This document shows positions 1 to 10,784 of a stretch of 64,000 nucleotides of DNA, piece by piece. Under the pieces are notes generated by a model. That model saw only the letters and a list, made by a program, of their open reading frames with translations, had not been told where the DNA came from and searched no databases. Numbering within the stretch: position 1 is the stretch's first letter; every line of letters begins with the position of its first letter. This DNA is from Telmatactis stephensoni (Eukaryota; Cnidaria; Anthozoa; Actiniaria; Isophelliidae): positions 452,832 to 516,831 of the forward strand of contig JALIZF010001625.1 of the NCBI GenBank assembly GCA_029948255.1, given 5' to 3'. A program made the position numbers and the translations under genes.

Positions 1-85
1 TCCGTTTGATCTGCAGTTTTCCATTTCATTAAATCCGTCTTTAAGTCAGCAATTTTCTCCGCCAGATTCAGGTCCATGCACTTTA
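1..85 (-). CDS. Gene A exon 6 (partial): start of helical/coiled-coil segment
   Basis: After acceptor TTTACATTCGCAG the frame set by exon 5 stays open to the window edge, reading VKCMDLNLAEKIADLKTDLM. The heptad-like spacing of Leu and Ile, together with the same exon order in gene B (HEPN then coil), suggests a coiled coil. Length and end are outside the window. Confidence 0.5.
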
Positions 86-3000
86 CTGCGAATGTAAAGA
101 AAACTAATAAACAAAAACGCACAAATAAACAAACAGCGAAACTGGCCGTAAGAAATGTCTCCTTTAAAGTACCAGTGTGATAGATAAATATAGATAAACT
201 TTATTTGCCCTCGGGTGTAAGTGAGACTGGTTAGGTCTCTAGCAGTTACTTGCTAATTATGCCGAGAGAAAAAAAAAGGCTGGCGCAGCGTTGCCATGCA
301 TCAGATCTTCGGCCTAAGGTTACCTTATGCATGCAGAAAAAACACAATTCATATAAGTCCTCTATATGAGTCCTGATTTGACAACCATCTTCCAAATAGA
401 ATAAGTGGATAAACTCAAGGGAAGAGAAAAGTCTACTTGATGAAGAAAAAGAATGGTACGCGTCTTAAAAACAGAAATTAAGACGAAATGCAGGATACTT
501 GAGGGTACTGAAAAATAAATATCAATTTGGCCAATAATTAGACGGTAATCGCAAAGGTTTTACGTACCTCCTTTTTCTTTCCATCCTTTTAGGTCACTCA
601 ATGCAGGTGTTAGGTTACACTCTCTCAGCAAAGTATCCATATGATTAATACAGGCGTCGAACTTTGTGCTGTCCCAATCATTCAAATCGCAGTGCGCCCA
701 TGGATTACGCACTTGTTCCCGGACGTTTTTGGCTGCGCCCTGAATTGCAGAGGTAAATCCTGATCCTGACACATGTGGTAACGACTCAAGTAGATTTAGA
801 ACAGCTGACGGGTCACACTCTTCATTAATTGCGGTAAAATAGGTCGTATGCAAGTCACGCAGGTACAACTTTGCCAAGTCCACATGTGACGTAACTTTGT
901 AATCATAGGTGGGATCAGTCTTTTTCTTGCTGTAGTTACCATTGATAAACTTATAATTAGATTGTGGAGGACCTGCTCTTGCCCAAGGTAGGTTTTTTCC
1001 AGAGGTTTGGATATCAATCTGATGTGGACGTGATTTGAAAGTTGTGTACAAATTGTTCAGCCCTGCATCCAAAAAGGTCCGAAGACTGGGTGCCACAACT
1101 CCAACAAGGGCTGCACCAATCACAAGCCAGTGTTTCTGATTGTCAGTCAAGTCTAACGGACTCTGCAAAATAGATCGTATTGATTCGTTTTAGCATAAAT
1201 AACTTGGCATATAGTACCGCATATATTTATACGCATTAAATGCACAATCGTGTATGGATCACATATTGGAGATTGCATCCGAAACTAAAAATTTGTGAGC
1301 AAGGATTTTGAACAAGTCGACCCTCAGAAGAATTTGTTGTTGTTAATTGTTGCAGTTTTAAAAAAAGACAAGGAAGAACAGTTTACTTTACCGACCTTTG
1401 GGGGACCTGGGTTTGAATGCACATCTCCACAACGTTGAAGTTTCAAGCTATCGTATGGATTGAGGAATGCAAATGGTAAAGGTTTTCTTTCTTGCGCCTG
1501 GAAACGCCTTTGTATGACGTCCTTCAAGTATTTCTCTGCATTTGAACAGATTGAAATGATTTATTTGTGAACATTCTCAAAGAACCCGTTTACTATTCAG
1601 AGTCACTCAATCAAAAGCAATTTTGAGCTTGGTCCAGAATAAATTTTCCATCAGGATAGCCAATATTAAATGTGAAAAGAAAAGATCAAGCACACCTTTT
1701 GTATTCAAATTTATCTAGGCCTGTGCTAAATTCAAAGCCAAAAGACAAGATTAAGACTATTAACAGTACATACAGTAATGAATCTGCATGAGCTGTTTTT
1801 CCATACTCCAGTCTTACAAATAATTGCATCAGTTAGTAAGCCGGTACTTTTAATGCACATCATCCTATTGCATTTTTTCTAGTATTTATATCAACTGACT
1901 CAACATCTGTCATTTTTAATTCCCCAGTTCTAATGTCGTTAATCATTGCCGTACGTTTCACTTGTAATTCATTCGTAAGAACTCAAAGAAAAGTTGGGCC
2001 GGCCGTACACACGTGCAGGTTGCCCCTCTCCCACTAGTTAAAGAAATGGATAACCTGTTCCCCATATACTTAAGTTTAGTGTCATCCTGAGTGCGCAGCC
2101 CCATTATTTCCAATCTCCTTTGAACCCACTTTTAATGAACGTTCATTAAAAGAGGAGTCGCTCAAGAAAACAGCTAGTCCAATAGCTAGAGCTCCGATAA
2201 ACAGCAATTTAAAGCTATATACAAATTCCAGGTAAGCTGCCCTCTTTAAAAATAAAGCCTATCATTACCATTTGTTGGGTCTCTTCGCACTTTTGGCAAA
2301 GGACAGGAACAACAGAATTGGTGGATTAAAGATGGAGTTGATCTTGATTGAATTCTTGGATGCGCCTCTTTCATTTGGGGCGTTAAAGGTTGGTATGTTA
2401 CAGGGCGAGTTTTATTCAGGATAATAAATTCCTTCAAGATCTCCTGCAAGAAGGAAACGGCATTTGTTAGAAGGGAAGCAACAGTTCAATTGATTTGCAG
2501 CCTGCCTTTGTTCTTAATTTCATCCACTGAATAATTCAATCAGGGGATTGTTTCAAATACATAATATAACGATTTGTTTGTTTGCGTCGTAAATGACATG
2601 CAATTCTTCGCGCGATATCAACAAACACGCAGCTCACATCCAAATCTTTATTTCTTTTAACATCATGTAAACAAATGACAAAATGATCGATTTTAACAAA
2701 TTAAGATGAATTTTAAATGAAAAATAATGCTATAGGATAAAAAAATCATTATTTCATTCTAGTCTAACACAAAGTTATATTTGACAAAAAATATAGAAAA
2801 AAAAAGCAAAAACAAACAAACAAAACCAAAAAAAAAAAAAAAAAGATTCAACAGTTTATCTTTTTTTCTGATTGGGTATGAGATGAAAGAATTGAATCTT
2901 TCAGTTGAAAATTCAGTGTACTATAAACGCTATTTTCTTTAAGTATGTTACCATTGAGTACAATTAGTGTCTTTGCCTTAAACGTACCTCAAAATTATCC

Positions 3001-3565
3001 ACATTCTTCAAACACTTGTCTTGTTTTTCATGCTTGGACTTCATGTATATCTTGTGTCTTGCAGGTTTTCGCTGATCATTAACAGTACAACAAGTTAAAT
3101 CAACAGATCGATACAATAAAAAAACTTTATATGTATATTCATTTCATCATTGTGATTCTAACACAATCAACGAATCGCTATAATTTAACCCAAATTTTGC
3201 AAGAATCTGCCTGTACTCTTTTTGAGGGGGCCTTAATTTCAGCACTCCATGCATTTTATTCATTATTGCCCTTCCCTGTATCTACAGTAGTATTTTCTCG
3301 GCTACTACCTAATGCTCTTTGTGGAAGGCAATGTACATGTTTAAATAACAATATCAATTATAATTAATAACACTATGTATCATGTGCAATATACCTTTGC
3401 TTCAACATAACACCGATCTTTCCATCCTTTCAGCACAAGCAACTCTCTCATTTTCCTATGAGCTTTAGCCTTTTTCTTCTTTATTGCAGGCATCAATGGG
3501 TAGGTTGGTAGGAGGTCTGTCAACCATGGCATGATGTCTGTTGCTTTTCTTGCCATCCCAGGCAT
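1..3565 (-). CDS. Gene A: basic N-terminal module, 2A-like motif, DZIP3-type HEPN domain, helical tail (partial, six exons)
   Basis: Proposed exons, read 5' to 3' on the minus strand: 3565-3395, 3071-2988, 2443-2269, 1535-1396, 1162-568 and 85 to beyond position 1. Every junction has GT/AG, and phases agree (0, 0, 1, 0, 1). The donor of the fourth exon is the weakest: AAG|GTCGGT is the one that keeps frame, while a nearby GTAAAG would not. The start used is ATG at 3565-3563, but the reading frame stays open 5' of it (PPEHFGFRLCT), so an upstream coding exon may exist. The product begins with about 187 residues of unknown family, then a 2A-like motif, then a HEPN domain, then a helical segment that runs off the window. 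HEPN_DZIP3 proteins are typically part of NLR-like or ROCO-like proteins; a continuation into a nucleotide-binding module beyond the edge is likely but not seen. Confidence 0.65.
180..290 (-). repeat. 3' end of a non-LTR retrotransposon (solo fragment)
   Basis: On the minus strand the stretch ends in GGGCAAATAAAGTTTATC followed by a short ATCTAT tail, a typical LINE 3' terminus. No coding part is attached. It lies inside the intron between gene A exons 5 and 6. Confidence 0.4.
568..1162 (-). CDS. Gene A exon 5: DZIP3-like HEPN domain
   Basis: The exon runs from acceptor TTTTGCAG to donor GAG|GTACGT and encodes 198 residues. It reads SPLDLTDNQKHWLVIG at its start, DLAKLYLRDL in the middle, and VREQVRNPWAHCD at about residue 150. 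RNPWAH is the R-N-x3-H arrangement found in catalytically competent HEPN ribonucleases. The sequence aligns end to end with gene B at 17880-24393, including FTAINEECDPSAVLNLL against FTALDGTCDLSAVLGIL. The family matches the HEPN domain first described in the E3 ligase DZIP3, heavily expanded in cnidarians and other invertebrates next to STAND or ROC modules. Ribonuclease activity is inferred from the motif only. Confidence 0.8.
1396..1535 (-). CDS. Gene A exon 4 carrying a 2A-like peptide (GDVHSNPGP)
   Basis: The exon encodes 47 residues, EKYLKDVIQRRF... ending LKLQRCGDVHSNPGPPK. The last nine before PPK match the 2A ribosome-skipping signature D-(V/I)-E-x-N-P-G-P except that His replaces Glu. 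Functional 2A and 2A-like sequences are known from viruses, from the start of some non-LTR retrotransposon ORFs and from the N-terminus of sea urchin NLR-type proteins. Here the motif sits at about residue 187, immediately before the HEPN exon, so cleavage would free the basic N-terminal module from HEPN. The Glu to His change may weaken or abolish skipping. The exon could also be an exonised LINE ORF start. Confidence 0.55.
2269..2443 (-). CDS. Gene A exon 3: linker of unknown fold
   Basis: The exon follows a good pyrimidine-rich acceptor (TTTCCTTCTTGCAG) and ends at ATG|GTAATG. It encodes 58 residues (EILKEFIILNKTRP...), rich in proline, serine and basic residues, with a short Cys-Cys-x-Cys group. 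Length 175 leaves one base, which completes a Glu codon with the next exon. No family recognised. Confidence 0.55.
2988..3565 (-). CDS. Gene A exons 1-2: lysine/arginine-rich N-terminus
   Basis: Exon 1 (3565-3395) encodes 57 residues starting MPGMARKATDIMPW, with a very basic stretch around residues 29-38 (KKKKAKAHRK), and ends at AAG|GTATAT. Exon 2 (3071-2988), after acceptor GATCAG, encodes 28 residues with many Lys and Arg and ends GAG|GTACGT. Both exons are whole codons long. I recognise no domain. A basic patch could be a nuclear or nucleolar signal or an RNA contact, which is inference only. TTTTTCAG at about 3605 may be a 5' splice acceptor for an untranslated or additional coding exon. 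Confidence 0.55.
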
Positions 3566-4229
3566 TGTGCATAAACGGAAGCCAAAGTGTTCTGGTGGAT
3601 CAACTCATCTGAAAAATACAAATCCAACATTATGACTGAGCAGCTGACCACTTTACAAGGTAAAGAAAGTCACTGCCGCTAAATTTAATCTAACACATTT
3701 CATGACTAACTCAAAGATATACTGTCGCGGATTTCGTCTAAAGTACCAAAGAAATAAAACTTTGGTCTTAAAACAATAGTGCAATAGTGTTACTTTAAGC
3801 CGTTTTCCATGGAGTTTGCTTTCTTGTCGATATACAGAGTGTATTGTATGTTGCAGCACGCTGTTTTTAAACTGTTTCCTAAAAAAACGCATAAAACGTA
3901 ACCTTGACGTCACTATTTAGGAAACTGATTTAAAGGGTAGGACTAAGATGAATGCTCTTTTCTATTGTTGAGAATATGGTGGCAATTTCGAATGCGAGTG
4001 ACTTATAAATCATATGTACCTACCTCGAAATCACACCAATTGTACATTTCCAGTAAAACACCCGGTGTATTTCCATACATAGTTTTCTTACTTTTCCGAA
4101 AACAACTGAAAACAAACAGACAAAAATTGGACATTGTTTTCGTACAAACCTCATTAGAAGTCGGGTATATAGATCTATATACTAGTAACAGTTATTTAGA
4201 GGTAGCCGCCTATTAGAGCATGAGATATC

Positions 4230-4251
4230 CCCCCCCCCCCCCCCCCCCCCA

Positions 4252-4294
<43 letters not shown>
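4230..4294. repeat. Poly-C tract followed by (CT)n microsatellite
   Basis: About 20 consecutive C, then ATAT, then about 19 CT units, inside a duplicated segment. The paralogous position at 8117-8153 has the same layout with shorter tracts. Confidence 0.9.
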
Positions 4295-4297
<3 letters not shown>

Positions 4298-5023
4298 TTC
4301 TTTTAGGGGCATTTTATTCCCTTATGTACCAAACACAAAGCCTGATATACAAAGATTGGCAACAAGTGGGTTCCCTATGCATGCTAGTCATTTTTGATCA
4401 CGTGACATTCACGTGCAACATTCTTTCTTACCTATTCACTGTAGAGCTAGGGAGGAATGTTAGCTAGAAGTAAACGTCTTGCAGTAATGGATCGATAATT
4501 GAATTACAATGTGCAATAAATAATATCAACTATTTTTATTTTTGTCAATTTATTATTAATACGCCTCACTAGTTATACTGACAGAGATAAACAGCTTATT
4601 TTCGATGTTTGGACCCCATACGGCGAAACTATCAAAACGTACCTTTCTTGTTTATGAGTCGGCAATTTTGTGATCTCATGGGAAAGAGATCATAAAAGGA
4701 CTAACTTAATGAAATGTTCGGTCACCGTAGCATTAATTGTTAATTTGAATGCGTTCCGGGTCAAGTCAGTGTTTTGTGCAAATGGACTTTCAGTCGCTTT
4801 AAGATGATATGCGCGATTGCAGAAACTTGATGCAAATGAGACGAATCGTTTTCTGAAGAAATATATTACTTTGCAATTGCATGCACTATTTTGCCTCAAT
4901 TGCGCACCTCACTCAGGAAGTGGAAAGGTTAACGTTTCCTGCCGGAATTAAAATATCGTACACCTACAGGGTTGAATTATCCGAACTGTGATAAAACGTC
5001 GTCTAAGCTCAGCAAAGACTATA

Positions 5024-5434
5024 GAGCAGGGTAGTAATGAGATAGTTTTTGCAGTGATCTAGATCCCAGGGCTAAAAATCTGATCCTTGATTCCCAAAAT
5101 AAGGGCAATTTTGATCCCTGATCCCGTCTTAAAAAAGTGATCCCTGAAAAACGTTGGTGATCCCGATTCCAAAGACAGTGATCCCGATCCCAGGGCTAAA
5201 AATCTGATCCCTGAGCCCAGAAAATAACGCTGATGTGATCCCTGAGCCCAAAAATAATGCTGATCCCTGATCCCATATACCTCGTTACTACCCTGATAGA
5301 GGGATTTCATGACAGCCATGTTTGTGGGCAAGTACTATAGAAAGTTTTTGAATAAGAAAAGATTTCAATTATCATGGGAGAAAAGGTCTATTATTGACCA
5401 CAAACATGGCTGCCGTGAAATCCCTCTATAGCAT
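5024..5434. mobile_element. Nested MITE pair absent from the paralogous segment
   Basis: The paralogue at about 11520 reads GACTATGGCATCAAAT, whereas this copy has about 410 bp between GACTAT and AGCATCAAAAT. The outer element has inverted ends: TAGAGGGATTTCATGACAG near 5297 and its complement ending CCGTGAAATCCCTCTATA at about 5432, with TA-type flanks as in mariner-like MITEs. Its left end is itself split by the 5027-5295 element. Confidence 0.65.
5027..5295. mobile_element. Inner MITE with CAGGGTAGTAA termini and internal GATCCC minisatellite
   Basis: The termini CAGGGTAGTAA and TTACTACCCTG are inverted repeats flanked by a 6 bp direct repeat ATAGAG (5021-5026 and 5296-5301). The interior is a degenerate tandem repeat built around GATCCCTGATCCC and GATCCCAGGGCTAAAAATC. 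The ORF at 5059-5331 is a by-product of this repeat. Confidence 0.6.
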
Positions 5435-7067
5435 CAAAATCGCGCTTTGCAGACAACCAAGAAAACTAGTTGTCTTCAACTAAAATCCTCACCCATATCT
5501 TTAAGTAATATCATGACGTTTCTTTCTTGGTGGTGTCACTGTCTGCTATTCAAACCATCGAACACTCGTAAAATGATGTAAATTCAAATACAAATTCATA
5601 CAAATTCTAATTTCCTTATCCATGTCTGAAGGGACAACTTATCCCTTTCAGTTGTTCAAAGATTATAATACTAAAAAACAAAATACTAGTATAAGACATA
5701 GAGAGAGTTTTTGCCCACGTATCTGATGATCGTATTGCTTGCATTTCTTGAACAAAATGTGTTTGTGTCCTGCGGATGAAACACTCCAATGTTGAAACTC
5801 TGAGAGGTTGCGCCTTTTAGTGTCGCTTGTTTAAACTTGTGTATCCATCTGATTTAGGTGAGTTATATTGATTCTCTTAAAAACCTTGGGTTGTTCTTGT
5901 TATGAGAAACCATGACTCGCAACTTTCCTTCATGTCCCGTGAAATTCTTGATCGATTTCTAGCAAGTACTAAGGTGGCTCGTTACTATTTATTGGAGCTT
6001 TGGAAATATTTTAATGTGCGTTTTTTGTCACTAGAATTGTATCGATTTTTGCTATTGTTTTGGATATTAAACGAAGAAATTTGAGTTATTAAGGGAATGT
6101 TGATTTTGTTTTCATCGGTGTAAAATTTTCGGACATTAACGCACTTTAAAAAGTTACATTTTAAAAAGGGCCATAATTTACAAATGCCTTGATAAATTTT
6201 CTTGTTACTTGGGCAAATAAGGAGCCAAGCCCTGAAGGTTTCTATCAGATATGTTTCGTTTCAAAACTGATCATACCACTCGCTGGGCAAAATGGTATTC
6301 GATTGATCACGATTTTACGCTGCTAATGCGCTTGCCGTTAGCTATATCAAACTTATTGGAAAGAATCAAGAAAAACAAACTGTGGTTGTTTATCTTTACC
6401 TTGTCTTGCTTGAGCCTCCTTTGGTAATAGATCGAGACGAATAGCTTCAAAATTAGCTCGATCCTGATTGGATTTTGAAACCAAATGAACAACCAAATTC
6501 GCCGTGATTCTATCCAATACTGACGAACGTCAACACGGGATTTCTTTGGACTTGAGTAAAGTAAGTAAACTTCGAATTCCTTTAAATCAAAATAAAGAAG
6601 TGGCTTACTTTTATATGTTAAAATTGAAAGGAGATTCTGAACGTCTTCCAAATGACAGATATTAACGAAGAAGCTTCCGCCTGAACTTACAGTTAACAAG
6701 CCTGTTGTCTATAAAATCAGTATCAGAATTCAACTCAGTGGTATGTGCTGGCGGCTTCTAGACCAAAGCGATGCTAGCTGCTGCGAGCAATTTGCAACCA
6801 ATTCTTGTTAATGACGCAAGAGCCGCGACCCTAAACGACCCAGTTTTGTCTTCCCAAACTAAGTTGCTCAATAATTATCAAGAGGGGGCTCAGAAACAGC
6901 TTGTGGCAGAGTGTAAATAAAGGATATTACACCAAGAGAAGGCTGCATTCTTTAATAGAAGAAGGGAGTGGTATCTAATTTTCAACGAGAATTCAGTCTC
7001 TTAAAATGAGAATTATCGATTTTTGGTGATTTAATTAATCGTACCGCAACTTTATATAAACGTTTAA

Positions 7068-7630
7068 GGAGGCTTCCTACAATTTCTCTAGTGCTCGACT
7101 GATCAGCTTGAAACGACTGTAGTTCTTACATGAAATCACCCACAGTTATGAACTTTCGTCTATACTTACTACATAAAGACTGAAGTTTTTAATGGTGTGT
7201 GCTTTGTTTACATTGGCGTTACCATAGCGACGAAACGATGACGTCACAAGCAATTTTACGATTTTTTAACCTAAACTTTTAAAACTACACACAAAGCGTT
7301 GATAACTAGGACATTCCCTAGCAGCATACGAATTTTGGAGAAATTCATATAAACAGATTTTTAATTACTCGAGGCGCAATTTTTTAGCCCCCAAAATCAC
7401 AATATATTGTCAATTTCGATTCGATTCAATAATTTTAAAAGCAAAACAGCATGACAACTCTAGGACTGTCCAAATGTTTTCCATATAACAGACAACGTCT
7501 CTACGAAGTTGCACGTCAGAACGTGCTTTGATCTCCATCAGCGTACGTTCACTTAGACATTTGGCTGAATTTTATCAAAATTCATACAAAAACGTTTAGT
7601 GCTCCTAAAGAAAAATTGTAGGAAGCCTCC
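7068..7630. mobile_element. TTAA-flanked MITE with GGAGGCTTCCTACAAT termini
   Basis: The element starts GGAGGCTTCCTACAATTT and ends with the inverse AAATTGTAGGAAGCCTCC. It is flanked on both sides by TTAA (7064-7067 and 7631-7634), the target of piggyBac-type transposases. At 563 bp with no ORF, it is non-autonomous. It contains a full CRE palindrome (TGACGTCA) near 7240. The piggyBac assignment rests on the TTAA duplication only. Confidence 0.65.
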
Positions 7631-8116
7631 TTAAGACAGGGTGCTAATCGATTTAGATATCAATATTCGTGAAGCGTGGCTTACTTGCTGATGTGCTCGA
7701 AATACAATTTTTTATGCTCGATGTTGAGAATCTCTCTTCATTTTCTTAAGGTGAATATATTTAAATTCTTGCCAATATACAGAGAGTAGGGTATGTTGCA
7801 GCGCGCTAAAGTTTGCCTTAAAAACGCGATGAAAATTTACGCCAGTAGTCGCTTGGCGTCAGTATTTGTGGATTTGCAAGGCTGTGCTCTTGCTACTACT
7901 AATTTCTATTGTTGAGAATATGCACGGTGTCAATTTCGAATGCAGATGAATTATAAATCATGTGAAGCTAGTGTTCCAAATTGCACCTATTGTACATTTC
8001 TAGTAAAACACCCAGTATTTGTATACATAGTTTTTTAACTTTTCTGAATAGACAAAGAAAGCTCTGGACACTATTGTCGTTCTATTCATCTTCATTTCCT
8101 TTATATCTATATACCC

Positions 8117-8153
8117 CCCCCCCCCCCCATCTCTCTCTCTCTCTCTCTCTCTC
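8117..8153. repeat. Poly-C plus (TC)n microsatellite, paralogue of the 4230 tract
   Basis: A run of C followed by TC repeats in the same sequence context as 4230-4294. Confidence 0.85.
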
Positions 8154-9804
8154 TCCTGTTTCTTTTAGGGGCATTTTAATTTTCTTATGCACCAAACAAT
8201 GCTAATGCGCTTGCCGTTAGCTATCAAACAATTACTAGAGGATTTAGCCTGGGGAATTAGCCAGATTTGCTACATTTCACAAAATGCTATCTCGAACTTG
8301 TTGGAAAGAATCAGGAAAAAAACTGTGCTTGTTTATCTTTACCTTGTCTTGCTTATGCCTCCTTTGGTAATAGAGGTGAATAGGTTCAGCATTAGCTCGA
8401 TCCTGACTGGATTTTGAAACCAAATGAACAACCAAATTCGCCGAGATTCTAATCAATACTGACGAACGTCCACACGGGATTTCTTTGGACTTGAGTAAAG
8501 TAAGTAAACTTCAAATTCCTTCAAATCAAAATAAAGAAGTAACTTACTTTTATATGTTAAAATTGAAACTTTCAATTGAGGAGATTCTGAACGTCTTCCA
8601 AATAACAGACATTAACGAAGAAGCTTCCGCCTGTACTTACAGTTAACAAGCCTGTTTGTCTATAAAATCAGTATCAGAATTCAACTCAGTGGTCTGTGCT
8701 AGCGGCTTCTAGACCAAAGCGATGCTATAGCTGCTGCGAGCAATTTGCAACCAATTCTTGTTAATGACGCAAGAGCCGCGACCCTAAACGACCCAGTTTT
8801 GTCTTCCCAAACTGAGTTGCACAATAATTATCAAGAGGGGGCTCAGAAACAGCTTGTGGCAGAGTGTAAATAAAGTATAATACACCAAGAGAAGGGGACA
8901 TTATCTAAATTCTTTAATAGAAGAAGGGGTTGATATATAATTTCCAACGAATATTCAGTCTCTTAACATGAGAATTATCGATTTTTGATGATATAATTTA
9001 ACTTTATAAAATAAAATCGCTTAAATAGCTCATCTGTACATGTGTATTTAGTGAGCGTACCTTTCAATTTTGAGCAGCAAATAAAATGTAATATATTATT
9101 CAATTGAAAAATGCATGATTACTGTAGCTGACCTATAGCTAAAGATGAGGGTTTGTGCAAATTACTATGAGCAAGGTGTGCTGGTACTCGGGGTTGCTAT
9201 CAATTGCAACGTAAGGACGCCATTGCAAATTTTAAAACGATTTCTCAGTAACTGTTCTTGTGGTGAAAAATTACTGAAACTTTATATTAAGATTGTGAAG
9301 ATATTGAATTGCGAAATGCGAAATCTTAAAGATTAATAGGCTCACCCAACTTGTTGCGAAAACTATAAAAAACTATATAATCAAACTATATAATCTATTG
9401 TATTCTATTGTCGCGTTCTATCTTTTGTTCAATGTATAATTTATTATATTTTTATGAATGTATTACATCAACTGCGTGCTCCGTAAGTTCTCCCATCTTC
9501 ACCTGCTTTTTACACAGAAGCAAAGAACAGCGATCAGCGCGCTTCCCATGCATGTTGGTCATTTTTATCATCACAAGACAGTCACATGAGCCATTCTTTC
9601 TTATCCAATCATAGAGGGAGGGATGTTAGAGATTAAAAATCCATTATACAGCAAGGTATCGCGAAGTGATTATGGAATTACGACGTGCATTAAATAATCA
9701 ACTATTTTTATTTTTGTCAATTTATTATTAATACGCCTCACTAGTTATACTGACAATCTTTGGTGATTTAATTAATCGTACCGTAACTTTATAAAAACGT
9801 TTAA

Positions 9805-10784
9805 GGAGGCTTCCCACAATTTCTCTAGTGCTCGACCGATCAACTTGAAACGGCTGTAGTTCTTACATGAAATCACCCACAGTTATGAACGTTATGAACT
9901 TTCGTCTACTTACTACATAAAGGCTGAAGTTCTTAATGGTGTGTGCTTTGTTTACATTGGCGTTACCATAGCGATTTTACGATTTTTTGACCTAAACTTT
10001 TAAAACGACACACAAGGCGTTGATAACTAGGACATTGCCTAGCAGCATACGAATTTTGGAGAAATTCGTATGAACAGATTTTTTAATTACTCGAGGCGCA
10101 ATTTTTTTAATTTCGATTCAATAATTTTAAAAGCAAAGCAGCTTGACAACTATTGGACTGTCCAAATGTTTTCCTTATAACAGACAACTTCTCTACGAAG
10201 TTGCACGTCAGAACGTGCTTTGATCTCCGTCAGCGTACGTTCACTTAGACATGAAATTTGGCTGAATTTTATTAAAATTCATACAAAAACGTTTAGTGCT
10301 CCTAAAGAAAAATCTCTCTGTTAACTGTTTTCTCCCTTTGGTGAAAAGTAGTCTGATATGTGAACAACATTTGGACAGTACAAGAGCTGACATGCTGTTT
10401 TGCTTTTGAAATTATTGAATCGAAACTGACCAGAATTTGTGATTTTTGGGGTTAAAAAATTGCGCCTCGAATAACTCAAAATCCGTATATATGAATTTCT
10501 CCGAAATTCGTGTGTTGTTAGGCAAAGTCCTAATTATCAATGCCTTGTGTGTCGTTTTAAAAGTTTAGGTCAAAAAACGCGTAAAATTGCTTGGAATCTA
10601 AAACGGTGACGTCATCGTTTCGTCGCTATGGTAGCCCCGATGTAAACAAAACACCTACCATTTAAAAACTTCAGTCTTTATGTAGTAAGTGGACGAAAGT
10701 TCATAACTGTGAGTGCTTTCATGTAAGAACTACAGCCGTTTCAAGTTGACCGGTCGAGCACTAGAGAAATTGTAGGAAGCCTCC
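9805..10784. mobile_element. Inverted dimer of the TTAA-flanked MITE (foldback)
   Basis: The left arm (9805 to about 10315) aligns with 7068-7630 in direct orientation but has lost its right terminus. The right arm (about 10345-10784) is a reverse complement of the left half. Both outer ends therefore carry the same terminus and abut TTAA (9801-9804 and 10785-10788). The flanks match those of the 7068 copy, so the same ancestral locus carries a monomer in one duplicate and an inverted dimer in the other. Confidence 0.6.

Noticed and set aside
1324..1527. 2A-like exon as an intact LINE ORF start
   Set aside because: No endonuclease or RT follows on this strand, and splice sites and phase fit the HEPN gene; LINE origin of the exon remains possible but no LINE is present.
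5059..5331. Gly/Ser-rich repeat protein on the minus strand
   Set aside because: It is the GATCCC minisatellite of a MITE and is absent from the paralogous segment.
6307..6699. 130-codon minus-strand frame
   Set aside because: The same sequence at 8190-8700 and 12290-12780 has different stops and frames, so it is repeat DNA.
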